A stretch of DNA of 64,000 nt from Simmondsia chinensis (GCA_018398585.1 JAGTTD010000024.1:11312071-11376070), one strand, 5' to 3'; numbered from the stretch's first letter, positions 31,663 to 43,900 are shown. Made by a program: numbers and translations. Notes: generated from the sequence alone by a model not told the origin.

Positions 31663-31940
31663 CTTGCCATGAGTAGCTTGTCGTTCCAAGCTACATTATA
31701 GAAGGGTTGATGACTTACCATGGTATAGTCACATTGATGAATGATTATAATTATAATATTGGGTTTGAGGGTTTTAGTTGGAGATTGTAATTCCTTAAAT
31801 TTCATAGTGGATGAGGCACTCATTTGGGTCCAATGGTTTTTCCCTCTAATTGAGAGCATTTCCATGTAAATTAGATGTCTTATTTCAATGTTATGTTGAT
31901 TTTCACTTCCTCTTATGCTCGATGTGTGATTTTCCCAACA
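31663..31940 (+). repeat. 3' LTR of element N, right part
   Basis: It continues the N LTR after chromovirus G: CTTGCCATGAGTAGC, a CATTGATGAATGATTATAAT-like stretch, and the end TTTTCCCAACA. Confidence 0.85.
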
Positions 31941-31943
31941 TAT

Positions 31944-33241
31944 TGTCGTGAAGAAATACGGAAACAAATGTGTAGAAGGGACTAACTGTGACTTGGGAGT
32001 AAGTCTAATTATGAACCACACCTATGCTCCCGCACCCAACCTTTTTCACACGAGGATTGATACTTTTGATGAATCGGACTTCGATTTGCAATTTGTATGT
32101 GAATTCAACGAATGCACCAATAAAGAAAACTTTAATTGTAATGTTTTTGGTATTTTTGGGTAATTGGATTCGCGTAAATGAAAAAGGATATGGATCCGTC
32201 TCATGCATTAGTTGGGGTGACAGAGTAAAGTCCATCGTCACCTTACATCATATGCTTAAGAGCTAGTAACTGGGGTAGAGACAAGTATAAGAGCTTAATA
32301 GATAATCTCGAGCTCAAGTTTAAAGCTTTTCAGGCTCGACACCCTTGACTCGAAATAACTCGTACGAGTTTAAGCGTGACTTAGGTGGAGTGAACCATAT
32401 TTGTGTCATCATATTAGGACTAATACAATCAGACACAAAGCATTGGCCATCAAAGCCTGAAAGATGACTCAAACCTAAATTTATCCGACAAACTAAACCA
32501 TGTCACCAACTAGTACCAACTCAATTAAGCTCTAGGCTTACCCGTCAAAGCCTTAGACAAAAGACACTAAACTTAACCTATCGATATGGTTGTGGACATG
32601 ATTTATGACAAAAGAGAATACCTTCTCATACACTGGAACTGATCACCTAGTTGTATTGTTGAGAAACAAAATGAAACTACATGTAAGACTACTCCTAAGG
32701 AAAGGAAAAAAAATAAAGAAAAGAACAAGTGTGTTGTGAATAAGCTAAAAAGTATGTATTGGTGCTGGAATGCTTTGCACAATCGCAGGTGTCTTGTATT
32801 TATATAATTACAATATTAACTACTTCGTCCATGTTTTGCGCCATTCTATGACCACGTTCACTGCCCCATGCTTCCATGATCTTGTATTGACATTGAAAAG
32901 GCTTTGATGCAGGTGCTTGAGATTAAATAGTCTTCCCCACATTTTGTCATGTTTTCTTGAATGCAGTTGAGGCCCACACTTCTAATGCATGCTTCAAAAT
33001 AATCGCTTCGAGCTTGTATAGTTGCCTTTCCCACATAACTCCTTGAAATACTCTGAGCTGGAGTTTGTAAGTCTAGTTAGCCATTTCCAGCGACTATAGT
33101 TTGACGATTTTAGTTAGGGAAATTTTAATCCTAATGACATTGTTTTTACTTCTCTAACTTTCTAGGTCTCAAGAATGGTTCCACGTGTTAAGTACGCATC
33201 ATATTAACCAAAAACCACAACTGATTTGAGTTTGGGGTGCA
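31944..33241 (-). repeat. 3' LTR of Tat1
   Basis: About 1.3 kb, starting TGTCGTGAAGAAATAC and ending GAGTTTGGGGTGCA on the plus strand. It aligns by eye with 52737-54031: shared pieces include GACTTGGGAGT, TTAAGAGCTAG and CAAAGCCT, and both are followed by an AAATGCCCC segment. Similarity is diverged, perhaps 65-75 percent by impression. Confidence 0.75.
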
Positions 33242-33260
33242 AACAAATGCCCCATTTTAT
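33242..33260 (-). other. Polypurine tract of Tat1
   Basis: On the minus strand TAAAATGGGGCATTTGTT lies just before the LTR start. The second copy has AAAAAGGGGGCATTTTTTT at the matching place near 54032-54050. Confidence 0.6.
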
Positions 33261-33539
33261 CCATTGCTGATTTTTAAATTACAGCAAATAAAAAATTCCA
33301 ATTTGACTGCTAATAGACACAGGGTGCTAAATGTGGCATATCGAGGCTACTTTAGTCGCACGAGTTTATAAATACCGAAACTATTGGTAACAAGATCCTT
33401 CATTTAACTCCTTAATTTAAAATTTCATTGTAACCCTTGAGCGTTCAATCTCTCGATCAAGCCTCCTGCTTTTGGTGATCTGCAAGTCCTTCATCTTTTC
33501 TACTTCTTCGAATTTTCTTAAACATATCTTTGTTAAGCA
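33261..33539. other. Leader of the Tat1 antisense ORF
   Basis: Non-coding sequence with stretches such as TAGACACAGGGTGCTAAATG and a TTTATAAATACC (near 33365) that could be a core promoter TATA element for the plus-strand ORF. The matching part of the second copy has TTTACAAATATCC near 54170. Confidence 0.4.
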
Positions 33540-35455
33540 ATGTCTCAAATCAGCCATTGCCTCTCAACTGTTTGACTTAGGGTTGGTAGCCCTATTGGGC
33601 ATCTCATCTATCCTATTCAATCTAACAACTCTACTATCTTGGCCCAACTCTAATCTCTAATAGGTTTAATCCCTCTTAAGGAAGGTCCCTCATCCTTTGA
33701 AAAGGAAGGATCTATTTCAAAGTATGAAACCTAATAATGGGGTCCATCTTCTCTCTCAAAATTATAGTGCTCACTCTTCCAAAGATCTTTCCAGACACCC
33801 TAAATCCCCTTTTCTAAGGTCCTTCACTAAGGATGCCACTCAGAAGTAGCAGAATAATTTGCAAAGATGTGGCCCCTTTCCAGGGTTTGACCTTCCTCGC
33901 CAAGTAGTATGCCTCATTGGTGGATCGTCTCATGCTCCACTTCGAAGATAAGTGGAAATTTTTATGTATCTTGAGGCCATCAGACTTTCAAAGGTATCAA
34001 TCAAGTACGAATTTCCTCTCACTACTAGTCTCACTTATTTCTGGAATGCCTGTTACAACAATTTCGTCCTTCCAAAGGGCTTTCTTGGGATAACTCTTGA
34101 TGACGTTGTAGCCTTAATAGGTCTTTCTCTTTCAAGCTTCAAGCTTCCCTTAAATAGTTTCATCTTGAGGGAGGCAAAGGCCTTTTCCTTTCTTCCTCTT
34201 TCCTTGAACTTCCATAATGATTTTCACAATGATAAACCATATTTCAAATAGGAGAAGATAGCATTTGTTCTAACTAAATAAGTGTTTTTTTTGTTTTTTC
34301 TAACTCTTCCAACATCTTTTCCGAACCATCAAAATAGTGGCTGTCAATATGGCTCATAGTGATGGTTCTCTTAATTTGGGACCATTGATATTAGCTCAAG
34401 TTTATGGTAGCCTACAAGATATCATAGATTGTCCAACTATGGGCTCAAGCTTGCTTTCCCTCTCTCTAATGTTGAGGGTCCTTTGTCACCATAGCAGATC
34501 ACATATGTTGCAATGGAGAATATTATTCCCTAAAAGAGGTTCACCTTCATCTAGCATGGAGTGTCGAGTATTGTGTTGAGAAGCTCACAACTCCAAGCTA
34601 AAGGACAGGAACCCAATGGACTCCCTTTTGGAAAAGGAGATTTGGCACTTCTTGATTCAAGGAAATGAATCCAGACCAGGATTTCTATGGATATCCATTC
34701 TTAGCATAGACAAGTAATACTTTACCCTCAAGACTTCCTTTTCTAGCACTAGATAAAACTTGGTACTAAGTCCTATAAGCCAGAGTTTTTTTTCCCCACA
34801 TAGTTTGTACTAGGAACCTTTAGTGGGTTAAAAGATTTGTTCTTCATCCTCCTCAACTTAAGGAGCTCTATCAGACCAACCTAGCAATTGGGAAAGCCTA
34901 TGGTTACCCTATCCCTCACAGGTATGTGTCAAACACAACCCAACATTTTTCTACCTTGTACAAGGCCTATTTGTGCTCTCTTGAGGCTAGGGGTGTCAAA
35001 CATTATTTCACTTTCTTCCATTGAGTGTGTGCAGGTACTAGCTTTGAAGAAGCTTAGACAATAAGGATACAAGATATCCCTTCGACACAGACTCGTTCAC
35101 GTAATAGTCCCTCTTCCTCAAAACAACTAACCTTTTAAGCCCAAAAAGTTAGCTAATCTTGAAGTTTTTGGCTTTGATGCAGCCATCATTCCTATTCTTG
35201 CCTCTTAAGGCCAAGTTACAGGAACTACTCAAGCCTCCAAGACTTCTACTAGATTATGGCATAGAGCAAAATCCCAAAGAGCAATGGTGACTTTGCCACC
35301 CACTATTGATAGCTCGAGGAATAGGAAAAGAAGATCATCAACTATTCCCAAAGCATGCTTTGCAGCATTAACATAGGCATCATAAGAAGAAGTCCCAATC
35401 TTCCAATTGCTCCAGATGAAAAGAGAGAGGATTGACGACAAGAGGTACCCAGTCC
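33540..35455 (+). pseudogene. Plant-mobile-domain ORF of Tat1, first part
   Basis: The start is MSQISHC, matched by MTQITYC in the second copy. The clearest domain segment is FEAIRLSKVSIKYEF-like, followed by YFWNACYNNFVLPKGFLGIT and LDDVVALIGLSLSSF (33952-34250). This is the plant mobile domain (PMD, aminotransferase-like) signature with its TLDDVAxLxGL core. Later pieces include AYCSLEARGVKHYF-like and a basic KRRSS region near 35310-35440. Function of the domain in retroelements is unknown. Stops and frameshifts are frequent. It runs antisense to Tat1 integrase and continues at 44380 after nested insertions. Confidence 0.75.
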
Positions 35456-37654
35456 CCGTTATTCCCTCTAGATATTTATGAAGCTATTAATTAACCTAGC
35501 TCTAATGCCAATTGTTGGGTTCACAGTTCTCAAGCTGTGGTCACAACAAAGTGCACCTATCATGGCACTCGGTGTAGGAGATTCTTGTCACTACCTAAGC
35601 CCCCGAATGGAGAGTCACGCTTCGTGACACCTCACATGCGAGAGTTCCTTGGAATAGGGTTATCTCTATGTATCCCTTTGTCCTGATACCAATTGTTGAG
35701 ATTAATTTCAAAATTTTTTCCTAATTTAATTAAATTAACGCAGCGAAAGGGTTTAAAATTTTTTATTTTAAACCGAGGGTTGATTTAAAATTCTTAATTT
35801 TAAATCTACAGACTTAAATTCTTAATTTAAATCTACAGGCCTCTGCTCTAATAAATTCATAATAATAACATGGACTTAAACAGGCATAATAAGAAAAACT
35901 GTAAATAAATAGAAAAGCAAAAACCAAAAAAGAAGGAAAGAAGAATACCTGAAATCGCTCCAAAAAGAATACAAGAACGAATAATAAAATACTTCGAGGA
36001 AGCTGAGAAAAAAGAGACCCAATTGCCTTCTGTGCAGTGACCTCGAAACACCTGGAGAGTAGGCTCAAAGAAATATTAAACTATAGGAAAGAAAAAATTT
36101 CAAATGAAAATTTTATTTCTCTTCAATTAGGTCTCCAAAACACTTTCAGAAACCCGAAAATTTTAATTCAAAATTAATGTCAAACCTTTGAAATAAGTAT
36201 ATCAATTTATATTAGTATACCGAAGCAAAAAATTACAAAATAAATGATGTCGGATGCGTAGGTAAACACAACAAAACACGGCGTTTAATTCCAAAAACAA
36301 GTTCAAATGACGCATATTGTTGCAAGCCAAAAAATTGTTATTTTTATTTTATACCGTGTGACGTGCAGCGAGTACTGACTCGCCCTTGCACGTTCACGCG
36401 AATAATGCCCTGGGACCATCCAGCGCGCTGCGTATATGTGGATCGTTGCCTATGCTGCGATTTTTTTTTTCCCACATGTAAAATTCATCTCAAGAATTTT
36501 AGTTTTTAATAATTATTTTATTTATAATTTATAATTTTTATTTATCTCATGAATAATATTTGGCAAAATTAAATTTACTCATCTCAGGAATTTTTCATTA
36601 TTTTTCCTATGGTAAAAAATACAAAAGCTTGTGCAGAGACTTCAGGGACAATTTAAATCTAGCTTCAAATGGGTTAAATCAATTACCATCTCATGATAAA
36701 ATTTGATTACAATTTAATGAGACTTAATTCTACTAAATAAATCTCACTATACTCTAGACTTAAAACATTTATTCGATATTTCCCAAATAAACTGTATTAA
36801 TAACAACAACCCTCCTACCTAGATGTCCATGACAATGAATAAATATAACCACTACTATTATCCTTCTCACAGCTTCTCTATTAGTTACCGACTCGCCCTT
36901 CACTGAATAATTTATTTATACTTGACCATATTCATAGTATAAATTTCAAATGTCAAACATCTGGAACACTTTGGCCAAAGATTCTGAACTATTCAAATAC
37001 TTGTGAATCAACTAAGGGGCCATCTGTACCTCATAAGAGATTATAGATTCCATATTGATTACCTGATCCCGGTCACACTTCACACCGCTACCTAATGTAC
37101 GTGGGATTCTATCATTCGTTTAGGCCTTACTATAGTACACCCAAATAGCTAACGCTCCATGCACAAATCCAAAATTCTCTCAAGATTTGGAGTCGTCGTT
37201 CAAACAGTACAACATGAGTCATTCATCTCCGATAGTAGTCTAGAAACAAGCAACTCACAGGGTCCAACTCATTGTGTCAATCTTATTAAACACAATCTAA
37301 CACTTTTGGATCACCATCCATATGACCAAGACAGGTCATCTAAAGTGTCACGTTATAGTCTTAGCATACAAATGGTCCAAACATGTCTTTGACTACGAGT
37401 TTTTCAAACAACAAACTATACCATTTGTTCTAAGTGTATCTATAGGTTAATCTCATAAACCAATTAGTACAACCATTTAAATTGTAATCTGAGGACTACA
37501 CCCATCTCATGGATGTTACTAAAAAGAAAATCACATGCAATATAAATGCTCGCTTACACAAATTTAATAAGGAAACAACTGGAACTTCAATTTTATTTGA
37601 AAAAAAATAACATTTATAAGACAAATTTGGATTTTTAGGACGCCATTCCTAATA
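35455..37654 (-). mobile_element. Copia LTR-plus-leader relic related to element F
   Basis: On the minus strand a ~2.1-kb LTR (37654 down to 35513) ends GTGAACCCAACA and is followed by a degenerate primer-binding site TGGCATTAGAGC (35499-35510) and about 45 bp of leader. Its text follows the 5' LTR of element F: CATGAGATGGGTGTAGTCC, GGTGATCC and GTGCATGGAG occur in the same order, with much divergence. Because leader is present, it is a truncated element and not a solo LTR. It lies inside the Tat1 ORF. Confidence 0.75.
35694..35706 (-). other. Second primer-binding-like motif inside the relic LTR
   Basis: On the minus strand CTCAACAATTGGTATCAGG occurs about 180 bp before the LTR end. It repeats the arrangement of an LTR end (CAACA) followed by a primer-binding site. 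Element F has the same at 58558-58569. Confidence 0.6.
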
Positions 37655-38693
37655 ATTTTGGACCAGTTTATGCAATGTTTTATATTTAAGACTAATTTAG
37701 TATCTATCTTGGACCAAATTTCTATAGATATTTCTCGCTATTGCTCTCACTGCCAACTTATCAGGAAAGGAGCAAAATAAGAGAATTAAGGCTAGAAAGG
37801 ATCGTAATCCAATTCAAGTCCGAGCTCGTGGCCCAAGATAAGAGAGAAAATCCAATTGATTCATGAATTGGGACAAAGAAGATCAAAGGGGCGGCTACTA
37901 AAGGAGAAGAGAAGAGAAGAAGAGATAAAAGGAAAGATTAGATAAGTTACAATTAGAGGATTTTAGAGAGTTCAAATGCAAATAGAAAACACTTTATTCA
38001 TTTTATATCTATCCCTAAATTTAGATACTAAAAAGGGAAAGGAGAAGTAAGCGGCGCAACAAGTGTAGGCTGTTTGGAGAGTTTGCATAATAGTTGGAAA
38101 CTCTTGAAGCATGAAAGTCTTTAATCCTAACTGAGATGCCTATAAATATAAAGTAAGTAAGAGGGGTAGCATGGATATTTTAAAAACACTTCATAATTCA
38201 TCTTTTGTGGAGGTAAGCAAGAGGAGGACGCATAAATATGGCAAAGGGAAGAGATCGGCTAGGCTTCTTTGCGAATTCCAAGTTCTTTCTACCCCGTATT
38301 CTTCTGTCATGTATTTCAGTTTGAGTTTTGCTTTCATTATCATAGTTACAAACTCAAATTTTTTTTTTCTAAGGGTGCGATGTGGCATATGTTGTAAGAT
38401 ACATTCTATTCTAATTTGAAGTATTCTATGTTTAATATTTCTATCATCAAAGTGCTTATTACTAATTCTTAAAGCTTTTGAGTGATTGTCCACCATTAGA
38501 ATGATTTAATGATTCTTAATGAGTTGGACATGAGATTTATGATGATTGCTCTGTTAATATACACCACAGACTAAGCAAATGCTATAGATAAGTTAACGCA
38601 ATTTCTGTGGCCTCATATGTGAAAACCATAGAATTTAATAACTCTTTTTTCTATGTGAATTCATGCAAGAGATTGATGAGTTAATAGGTTAAA
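37655..38693. other. Unassigned segment, promoter-like, possible LTR
   Basis: It has a CCTATAAATATAAAG TATA-like motif near 38138, a purine-rich AGAAGAGAAGAGAAGAAG stretch before it, and no coding motif. Together with 44150-44376 beyond chromovirus D it forms about 1.25 kb lying between the copia relic and the Tat1 ORF. It could be a solo LTR or truncated LTR of an unidentified family. I found no matching copy in the window. Confidence 0.35.
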
Positions 38694-38698
38694 GGTAG

Positions 38699-39078
38699 TG
38701 ATGTAGCACAAAAAGAACAACAAAAGATTTCAAACTCAACTCTCAATTTCTAGATTTTTATTCATTCAAAAGATATCTCAACAGAGTACATAAGGGTCCT
38801 ATTTATAGAATAGGAGCCCTAAACCAGAAAAGATAAAGAAGTATACTTATAACCTAACTAGGGTCAAGAAATTAAAATCCTATTCTAATTAGAAACTCTA
38901 ATCTAAATAAACACTGACCAATTTGAATTTAAAACTAAAAGACCCCTAATTAAATAACTTTGACTTATTTAAATTTAAAACTAAAAGACTCCTAATAAAA
39001 TTAAATAGAAAAGACACCTAATTAATCATAATTTCTTCTTGTGTAGTACTTCCCGAATGCTTAGATCGTACTACATCA
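38699..39078 (-). repeat. 3' LTR of chromovirus D
   Basis: 380 bp with perfect terminal inverted repeat TGATGTAG / CTACATCA. Its right ~110 bp match 44035-44144 (shared CTAATTAATCATAATTTC and TTCTTGTGTAGTACTTCC). Confidence 0.92.
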
Positions 39079-39090
39079 TTCCCCCGCGAT
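39079..39090 (-). other. Polypurine tract of chromovirus D
   Basis: On the minus strand ATCGCGGGGGAA lies directly before the LTR start TGATGTAG. Confidence 0.8.
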
Positions 39091-40800
39091 TAAGAAGGAC
39101 TCAACTTCTTGAGTTTGTTTGCAAATAATCGTCAAGTAGATCAGCATCCAATGATTGGAACTCTTCCTTTGTTATCTAAGTAGCTTCACTAGCAGGGCGA
39201 CCTTTCATTTGGACAAGGAAATTATGATTCCAACCACCGGAAGTACACATGACCTCATTAGTTAATACATCACTAATCATGTCTTGAGGTTTCAAAGTTG
39301 GGACCTTTGGCATTGGGCTACCTGCAATGTTAGGAGAAGAACAACTAGGCCGCTCAATGGTACCACGATAAAGGGTTAAGTCTTCTACATTGGAAATTGG
39401 ACTAATATTCATGTGATCAAGTAATTCCAAAAAATAAGCATTAGGTCCAAGTTTCTTAGAAATTCAAAAAGGCCCAAAACCACATGCATGAAGTTTTTTG
39501 AACGAATTTTTAGGCAAGCGATCCGAGTGAATGCGAGCCACAATATAATCATCTACATTAAAATCTTTGGCCCTACGACGAACATCCGCTGCGAGTTTAT
39601 ATTCAATATTACGTGTAGCAATTTATCTTCTCTCCTCAGTATGTAAGTCACGAATATGTTGAGCAGATAACTCGACAGGAAGAGACACGTAAGAGGAAGG
39701 GGGCAAGGGAGCCAAGTCAACTAGACTACGAGGCTTCTAACCATGAAAGATTTCGAAAGGGCTTTTACCAGTAGTGCAATTTACAGAATTATTGTATGCA
39801 AACTCAACTAAAGGAAAATTCAAATCCCACTTGGCCAGTCTATCACCGACAACACATCTAAGTAAATCCCCTAGACTGCGGTTAACAACCTCAGTCTATC
39901 CATCAGTTTGTGGGTGAAAAGCTGCAGAAAATTTCAAGTTTGTAACACAAATTCTCCATAGTGTCCTCCAAAAATAGCTAATGAACTTAACATCACGAAC
40001 TGACACAATAGATGTGGGAAGCTCATGCAATTTAAAGACCTCACAAAAGATAGATTTGGCAACATGGGAAGCATCAATAGTCTTAGTACATGGTATAAAG
40101 TGAGCCGTTTTAGAAAACCTATCGACCACTACTAGAATTGAGTCATGACCACGAGATGTCTTAGGTAACCCTAGAACAAAATCCATGCTAATGTCTTTCC
40201 AGGGTTCGTGAGGTATAGGAAGTGGAGTATAAAGGCCGGTATTATGCTTTCTCAACTTAACCAACTGACATGTACGACATTGAGACACAATCTCACTTAA
40301 GTGAAGGCTAGTAAAATCTATCAGAAACGAGGGAGATAGTTTTGTCTTTTCCTAGATGACCCACCAGCATGCATCTCCCAAATAAGGAACTCCCGAAATG
40401 ATGTGCGGTGAATGCAAAGTCTAGATCCTTGAAATAAATAACCATCATGAATGACAAAATCAACATGGTCTTAACGATTGCCATCCATGATCTCAGTAAA
40501 TATGACACCGAAATCAGGGCAAGAAGGGTACTCATTCTTCATTATATCAAAACCCATGACTTCTGCCTTCATCACACGAAGTAAGGCTACTACACGACTA
40601 AGTGCATCAGCTACTGTATTTTCTTTTCCAGATTTATGCCTGAGGACAAATGAGTACTCATTGATAAACTCGATCCAACACGCATGCTTAGGGTTTAACT
40701 TAGGTTGGGACATAAGAAACTTTAGAGACAAATGATCACTAAATAAGACAAAGTCCTTAGGTAATAAATAATATCTCCAATGACGGAGACATTGAACCAT
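39091..40800 (-). pseudogene. Chromovirus D integrase and chromodomain
   Basis: The zinc-domain end [12 protein letters not shown], then [20 protein letters not shown] (first catalytic Asp), [27 protein letters not shown] (the usual SDRD is SVRD, so the second catalytic Asp is lost) and FHPQTDG followed by a stop where Gln is expected (CAG to TAG). After it come EFAYNNSVNCTTGKSPFEI and YKLAADVRRRAKDFNVDDYI. The tail NHNFLVQMKGRPASEAT and ITKEEFQSLDADLLDDY is a group-II-type chromodomain remnant. The upstream end includes the RNase H to integrase linker SGKENTVADALSR. Confidence 0.9.
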
Positions 40801-42100
40801 CGCATAAAACTCTTTCTCATAGGTGTCATATCGTCGTTACCTAGACTCATTCAATTTCTCACTAAAAAAGGCAATGGGATGTCCTTCTTGACTCAATACA
40901 CCACCAATTCCAACCGAGAAGCATCACAGGAAACCTCAAAAACTTTATCAAAATCAGGGTGTCGAAGGAGTGGGGCACTAGACATCTTTTGCTTAATTTC
41001 CTTAGAAGCCTTAGTAGCAGCACGAGTCCATTTATGGTCTCCTTTCTAAAGACAACCTGTGATAGGAGCCATGAGAAAACTAAAATTGCAAATGAACTTT
41101 GTATAAAAAGAGGCTAGACCATGAAAACTTCTAATCTCGGAAATTGTCTTAGGTTCAGGCCCCTCTTTAATAGCTTTAACCTTTTCAGGATCAGCAGAAA
41201 TACCACGAGAGAAAACAATGAAGTGTAGGAAGATGACTTCTTGTTGTGAGAAAAGACACTTCTTTAAGTTAGCATAAAGCTTGGCTTCTCTAAGTGCAGT
41301 AAATAGAAGGCAAAGGTTGTTAAGGTGGACCTCATGGGATTTGCTAAAAACCAAAATTTCATCAAAATACACCACAAGAAACTTTCTAATAAAGGATTGT
41401 AAAGTATGTGTCATGAGTCGCATGAAAGTGCTGGGGGCATTTGACAACCCAAAAGGCATGACCAACCATCTTGAGTCTTAAAAGTAGTTTTCCATTCAAC
41501 TCCTGGCCTAATATGAACCTGATGGTACCCACTCCTTAAATCAAGTTTTGAAAACCAACGAGAACCAGCTAAAAGATCAAGCATGTCCTCAAGTCTAAGG
41601 ATAGGAAAGCGGTATTTGATGGTGATTTTGTTGATGGCTCGACTATCAACACGCACCCTCATTGAACCATCTTTCTTAGGTGTAAGATGTGCTGGAACTT
41701 CACAAGGAATCATGCTATGCCGAACAAAACCTTTAGTAACCAAACTCTCAACCTGTCGACTAAGCTCAGCACGCTCTACTGGGTTCATCCTATAGTGCGG
41801 AAGGTTAGGCAATTGAGATCCGGGAATAAAATCTATGTCATGCTGAATATCCCTAAGTGGCAGTAACTTGTCAGGTAAGTCCTTAGGAAGGACATCTTGA
41901 AAATAATCTAGTAAAGCACTTAGTTTAGGTGGAGTTAAAAGATGGGAAGGAACTAAAGGGGTCTCTTTAGCCACAATAGCCAAGTAAAAACCATTTTCCT
42001 GACAAGTTTCTTCAAAAGTGGATTGGTTAACCAAGTGCCGACAACTCTTTACTGGAGTTAGGGAAGAAGGAGAGTTCTTCATAGGACAAAAATCCTAAGG
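40801..42100 (-). pseudogene. Chromovirus D reverse transcriptase and RNase H
   Basis: One open stretch (42082 down to 41411) holds [58 protein letters not shown] and [15 protein letters not shown] (first catalytic Asp). After a frameshift, [16 protein letters not shown] and [12 protein letters not shown] follow; the normal YFDD is YFDE here, changing the third catalytic carboxylate by one methylene. The connection reads [14 protein letters not shown]. RNase H is broken (FEVSCDASRLE, then FVLFSDHLSLKFL). The enzyme would be inactive. Confidence 0.92.
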
Positions 42101-42420
42101 GTTAGAAGGTTTCAAGGTGATGACCTTACCCTTGTGCCTAAAGGAATAATTGTTCTCTCAACCATGGTTACTCACATCAAGATCAAATAGCTAAGGACGA
42201 CTTGGAAGTATGTGGGCTATATCCATCGGTAGAACGTCACAAAAAACGCTATCCTCATAGTCTCCTAGGCGAATGGGAATGCAACATCTCTGGGTAACAG
42301 GGATGCTCTTTTTGTTAACCCAAGAAACCATAAAGGGTCGTGGGTGTGGCTCAGGCTTAAGGTTCAAATGACTTTAAGCATCTTTGGAAATGATATTCAT
42401 GCAACTACACCATCAATAAC
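42101..42420 (-). pseudogene. Chromovirus D protease region
   Basis: It begins in KLVIDGVVA, where VIDGGS or VIDSGS is expected; the active-site Asp is present but the following residues are changed. The rest is in broken frames (LSHTHDPLWFLG-like, YGYSPHTSKSS-like) leading to the RT. Little more can be said. Confidence 0.6.
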
Positions 42421-43900
42421 AAGTTTAGCGGATCGCGGGCCGCTCCTAACAACAGTATGAAAAATTGAAGCGCGTTTCCAAGAATCATCTTTGGTTGCAT
42501 TTGTCAAGACACATCTAACCACATTCACTCTCTCTATGGAATCATCTAAAGTTATATTATTCTCATTCTCATCCCTAGAATATGGCTCGGCTTCAACAAT
42601 TTGTTCTTCTTCTAGGTCTGGTTGGTCAATCTCTTGATTTATGACGAGATTATGATAAGGACAATGTGAAGCAGTGTGGCCTAATTGTTGACATTGGAAA
42701 CACTTAATAGAGGATGAGCCAGAAGAGCGGAAAGTACTAGTTGTTCCACCAGAACGAGACATAGGGCCACTAGGACGCGTAGGGTTAGGGGTGGAGATCC
42801 TACAGTATGGGACCCAATAATAGAGGACTCTTTTCCCTTAAAAGGGGCATTGGATGAGGGATGATATGATCGCGAATTACTCCCCGAATTGGTCAAACGA
42901 TGAGTAGATTGGGTTCTAGAATATTTTCAAACTCAAGGGCCTTTTGTTAAGCCTCCTCTAAGGTCGTAGGGGCATAAAGACTAACTTCTCTCTTAATGTC
43001 TAGGTTAAGACCATTTACGAACCAAGTCAAGGTCATAAGTGGGTCCTTATCTACGCGACACCTAAGCAAAACTTCCTCAAAACTATCCATATACTTAGTG
43101 ACACTAAGAGGTGATTGCCTAAGGTTGAGCATTTGATCTACAAGTTGGGTTCCATGGAAGCTAGGTATGTACTTTTCTTTCAATTTTGCTTTCATGACCT
43201 CCCATTGATTAATAGGGGCCTCACGAAGTCTCTCGATGTTGCGCATGACAGTTTGCCAGTATTTCTTTTTTTTTTTTTTTTTTTTTTTGCAGAACCTACT
43301 AGCTTCATTCTAGCAAAATGGACTCGCCCTATATCATCCATATTGCACCAATAAAAATAGCCTTTCATGGAGTCTTCCCAATCAGAAAAGACTATAGGGT
43401 CCAACTTTCCATCAAAGGTGGGAACATCCACCTTGACTCTCCTAAGCACGATCCCCACAACCGCGTCGTGGAGAAAGAGTGCCTCTTTCTTGTATGGCAT
43501 TCTGAGGCCTAAATTGACCATCCCTGGGACGATCATAGTCATGGTATCTAGGGTTAGGTCTAGGGTTATTCCTAGGATGGCGACAGTTGGAGGGGTTACC
43601 CGAAACTAGGGTGGATGAAACAAATTTACCATGTATCGACTCGAAAGACCGAGGAGATGTAGAGTTCTCGTTTTGGGGTGCATCATCATTTTTACTCAAT
43701 AGATTTGTGCTCTTACGCAGCAAAGTAAGAATCTCACTAATTTGTGCTCAAGTGCGAGAATTTTTAGATTCTTGATGTTCAACAATTTCTCTTAGTATGC
43801 ACAAGCTTTGTTTAAGTTCATGAAAGTTATTGGGTGACACAAATCCTTCATGTGGAGTAGACTCAACTTGTTATCATGATTCCTAGACGGGCCCATGGAT
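42397..43900 (-). pseudogene. Chromovirus D gag
   Basis: The capsid core shows KVDVPTFDGKLDPIVFSDWE, YFYWCNMDDIGRVHFARMKL, PINQWEVMKAKLKEKYIPSF, LNLRQSPLSVTKYMDSFEE and DIKREVSLYAPTTLEEA. The CCHC zinc knuckle CFQCQQLGHTASHC (near 42700) is intact. A run of 23 T on the plus strand (43266-43288; poly-Lys coding in gag) sits where GSAKKYWQ would be and throws the frame. Further frameshifts lie near 43500 and 42890. Confidence 0.9.
43266..43288 (+). repeat. T23 homopolymer inside chromovirus D gag
   Basis: The run replaces a few lysine codons of gag and causes a frame change. No duplicated flank is evident, so simple expansion of an A-rich codon run or a sequencing artefact is as likely as an insertion. 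Confidence 0.85.

Larger units (their letters stand above)
24459..31940 (+). mobile_element. Non-autonomous LTR element N, split by chromovirus G
   Basis: Two ~700-bp LTRs (24459-25160, and 25815-26210 joined to 31663-31940) flank an internal region of only about 650 bp with a primer-binding site but no gag or pol motif. Such an element depends on proteins of other retrotransposons. Its 3' LTR is interrupted by chromovirus G. No convincing target duplication was found (left flank GGTTG, right flank TATTG). With its long LTRs it is larger than a typical TRIM and smaller than a LARD. Confidence 0.8.

Noticed and set aside
31542..32021. 159-codon antisense open frame spanning the N and Tat1 LTRs
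   Set aside because: It crosses the boundary between two different LTRs, so it cannot be a single inherited gene.
33540..35455. A host plant-mobile-domain (MAIL/MAIN-like) gene
   Set aside because: Two diverged copies sit in the same position next to Tat LTRs and antisense to integrase, which fits an element-borne ORF better than a host gene.
37159..37392. 77-codon open frame
   Set aside because: It lies within the copia LTR relic, on the opposite strand, and has no motif.
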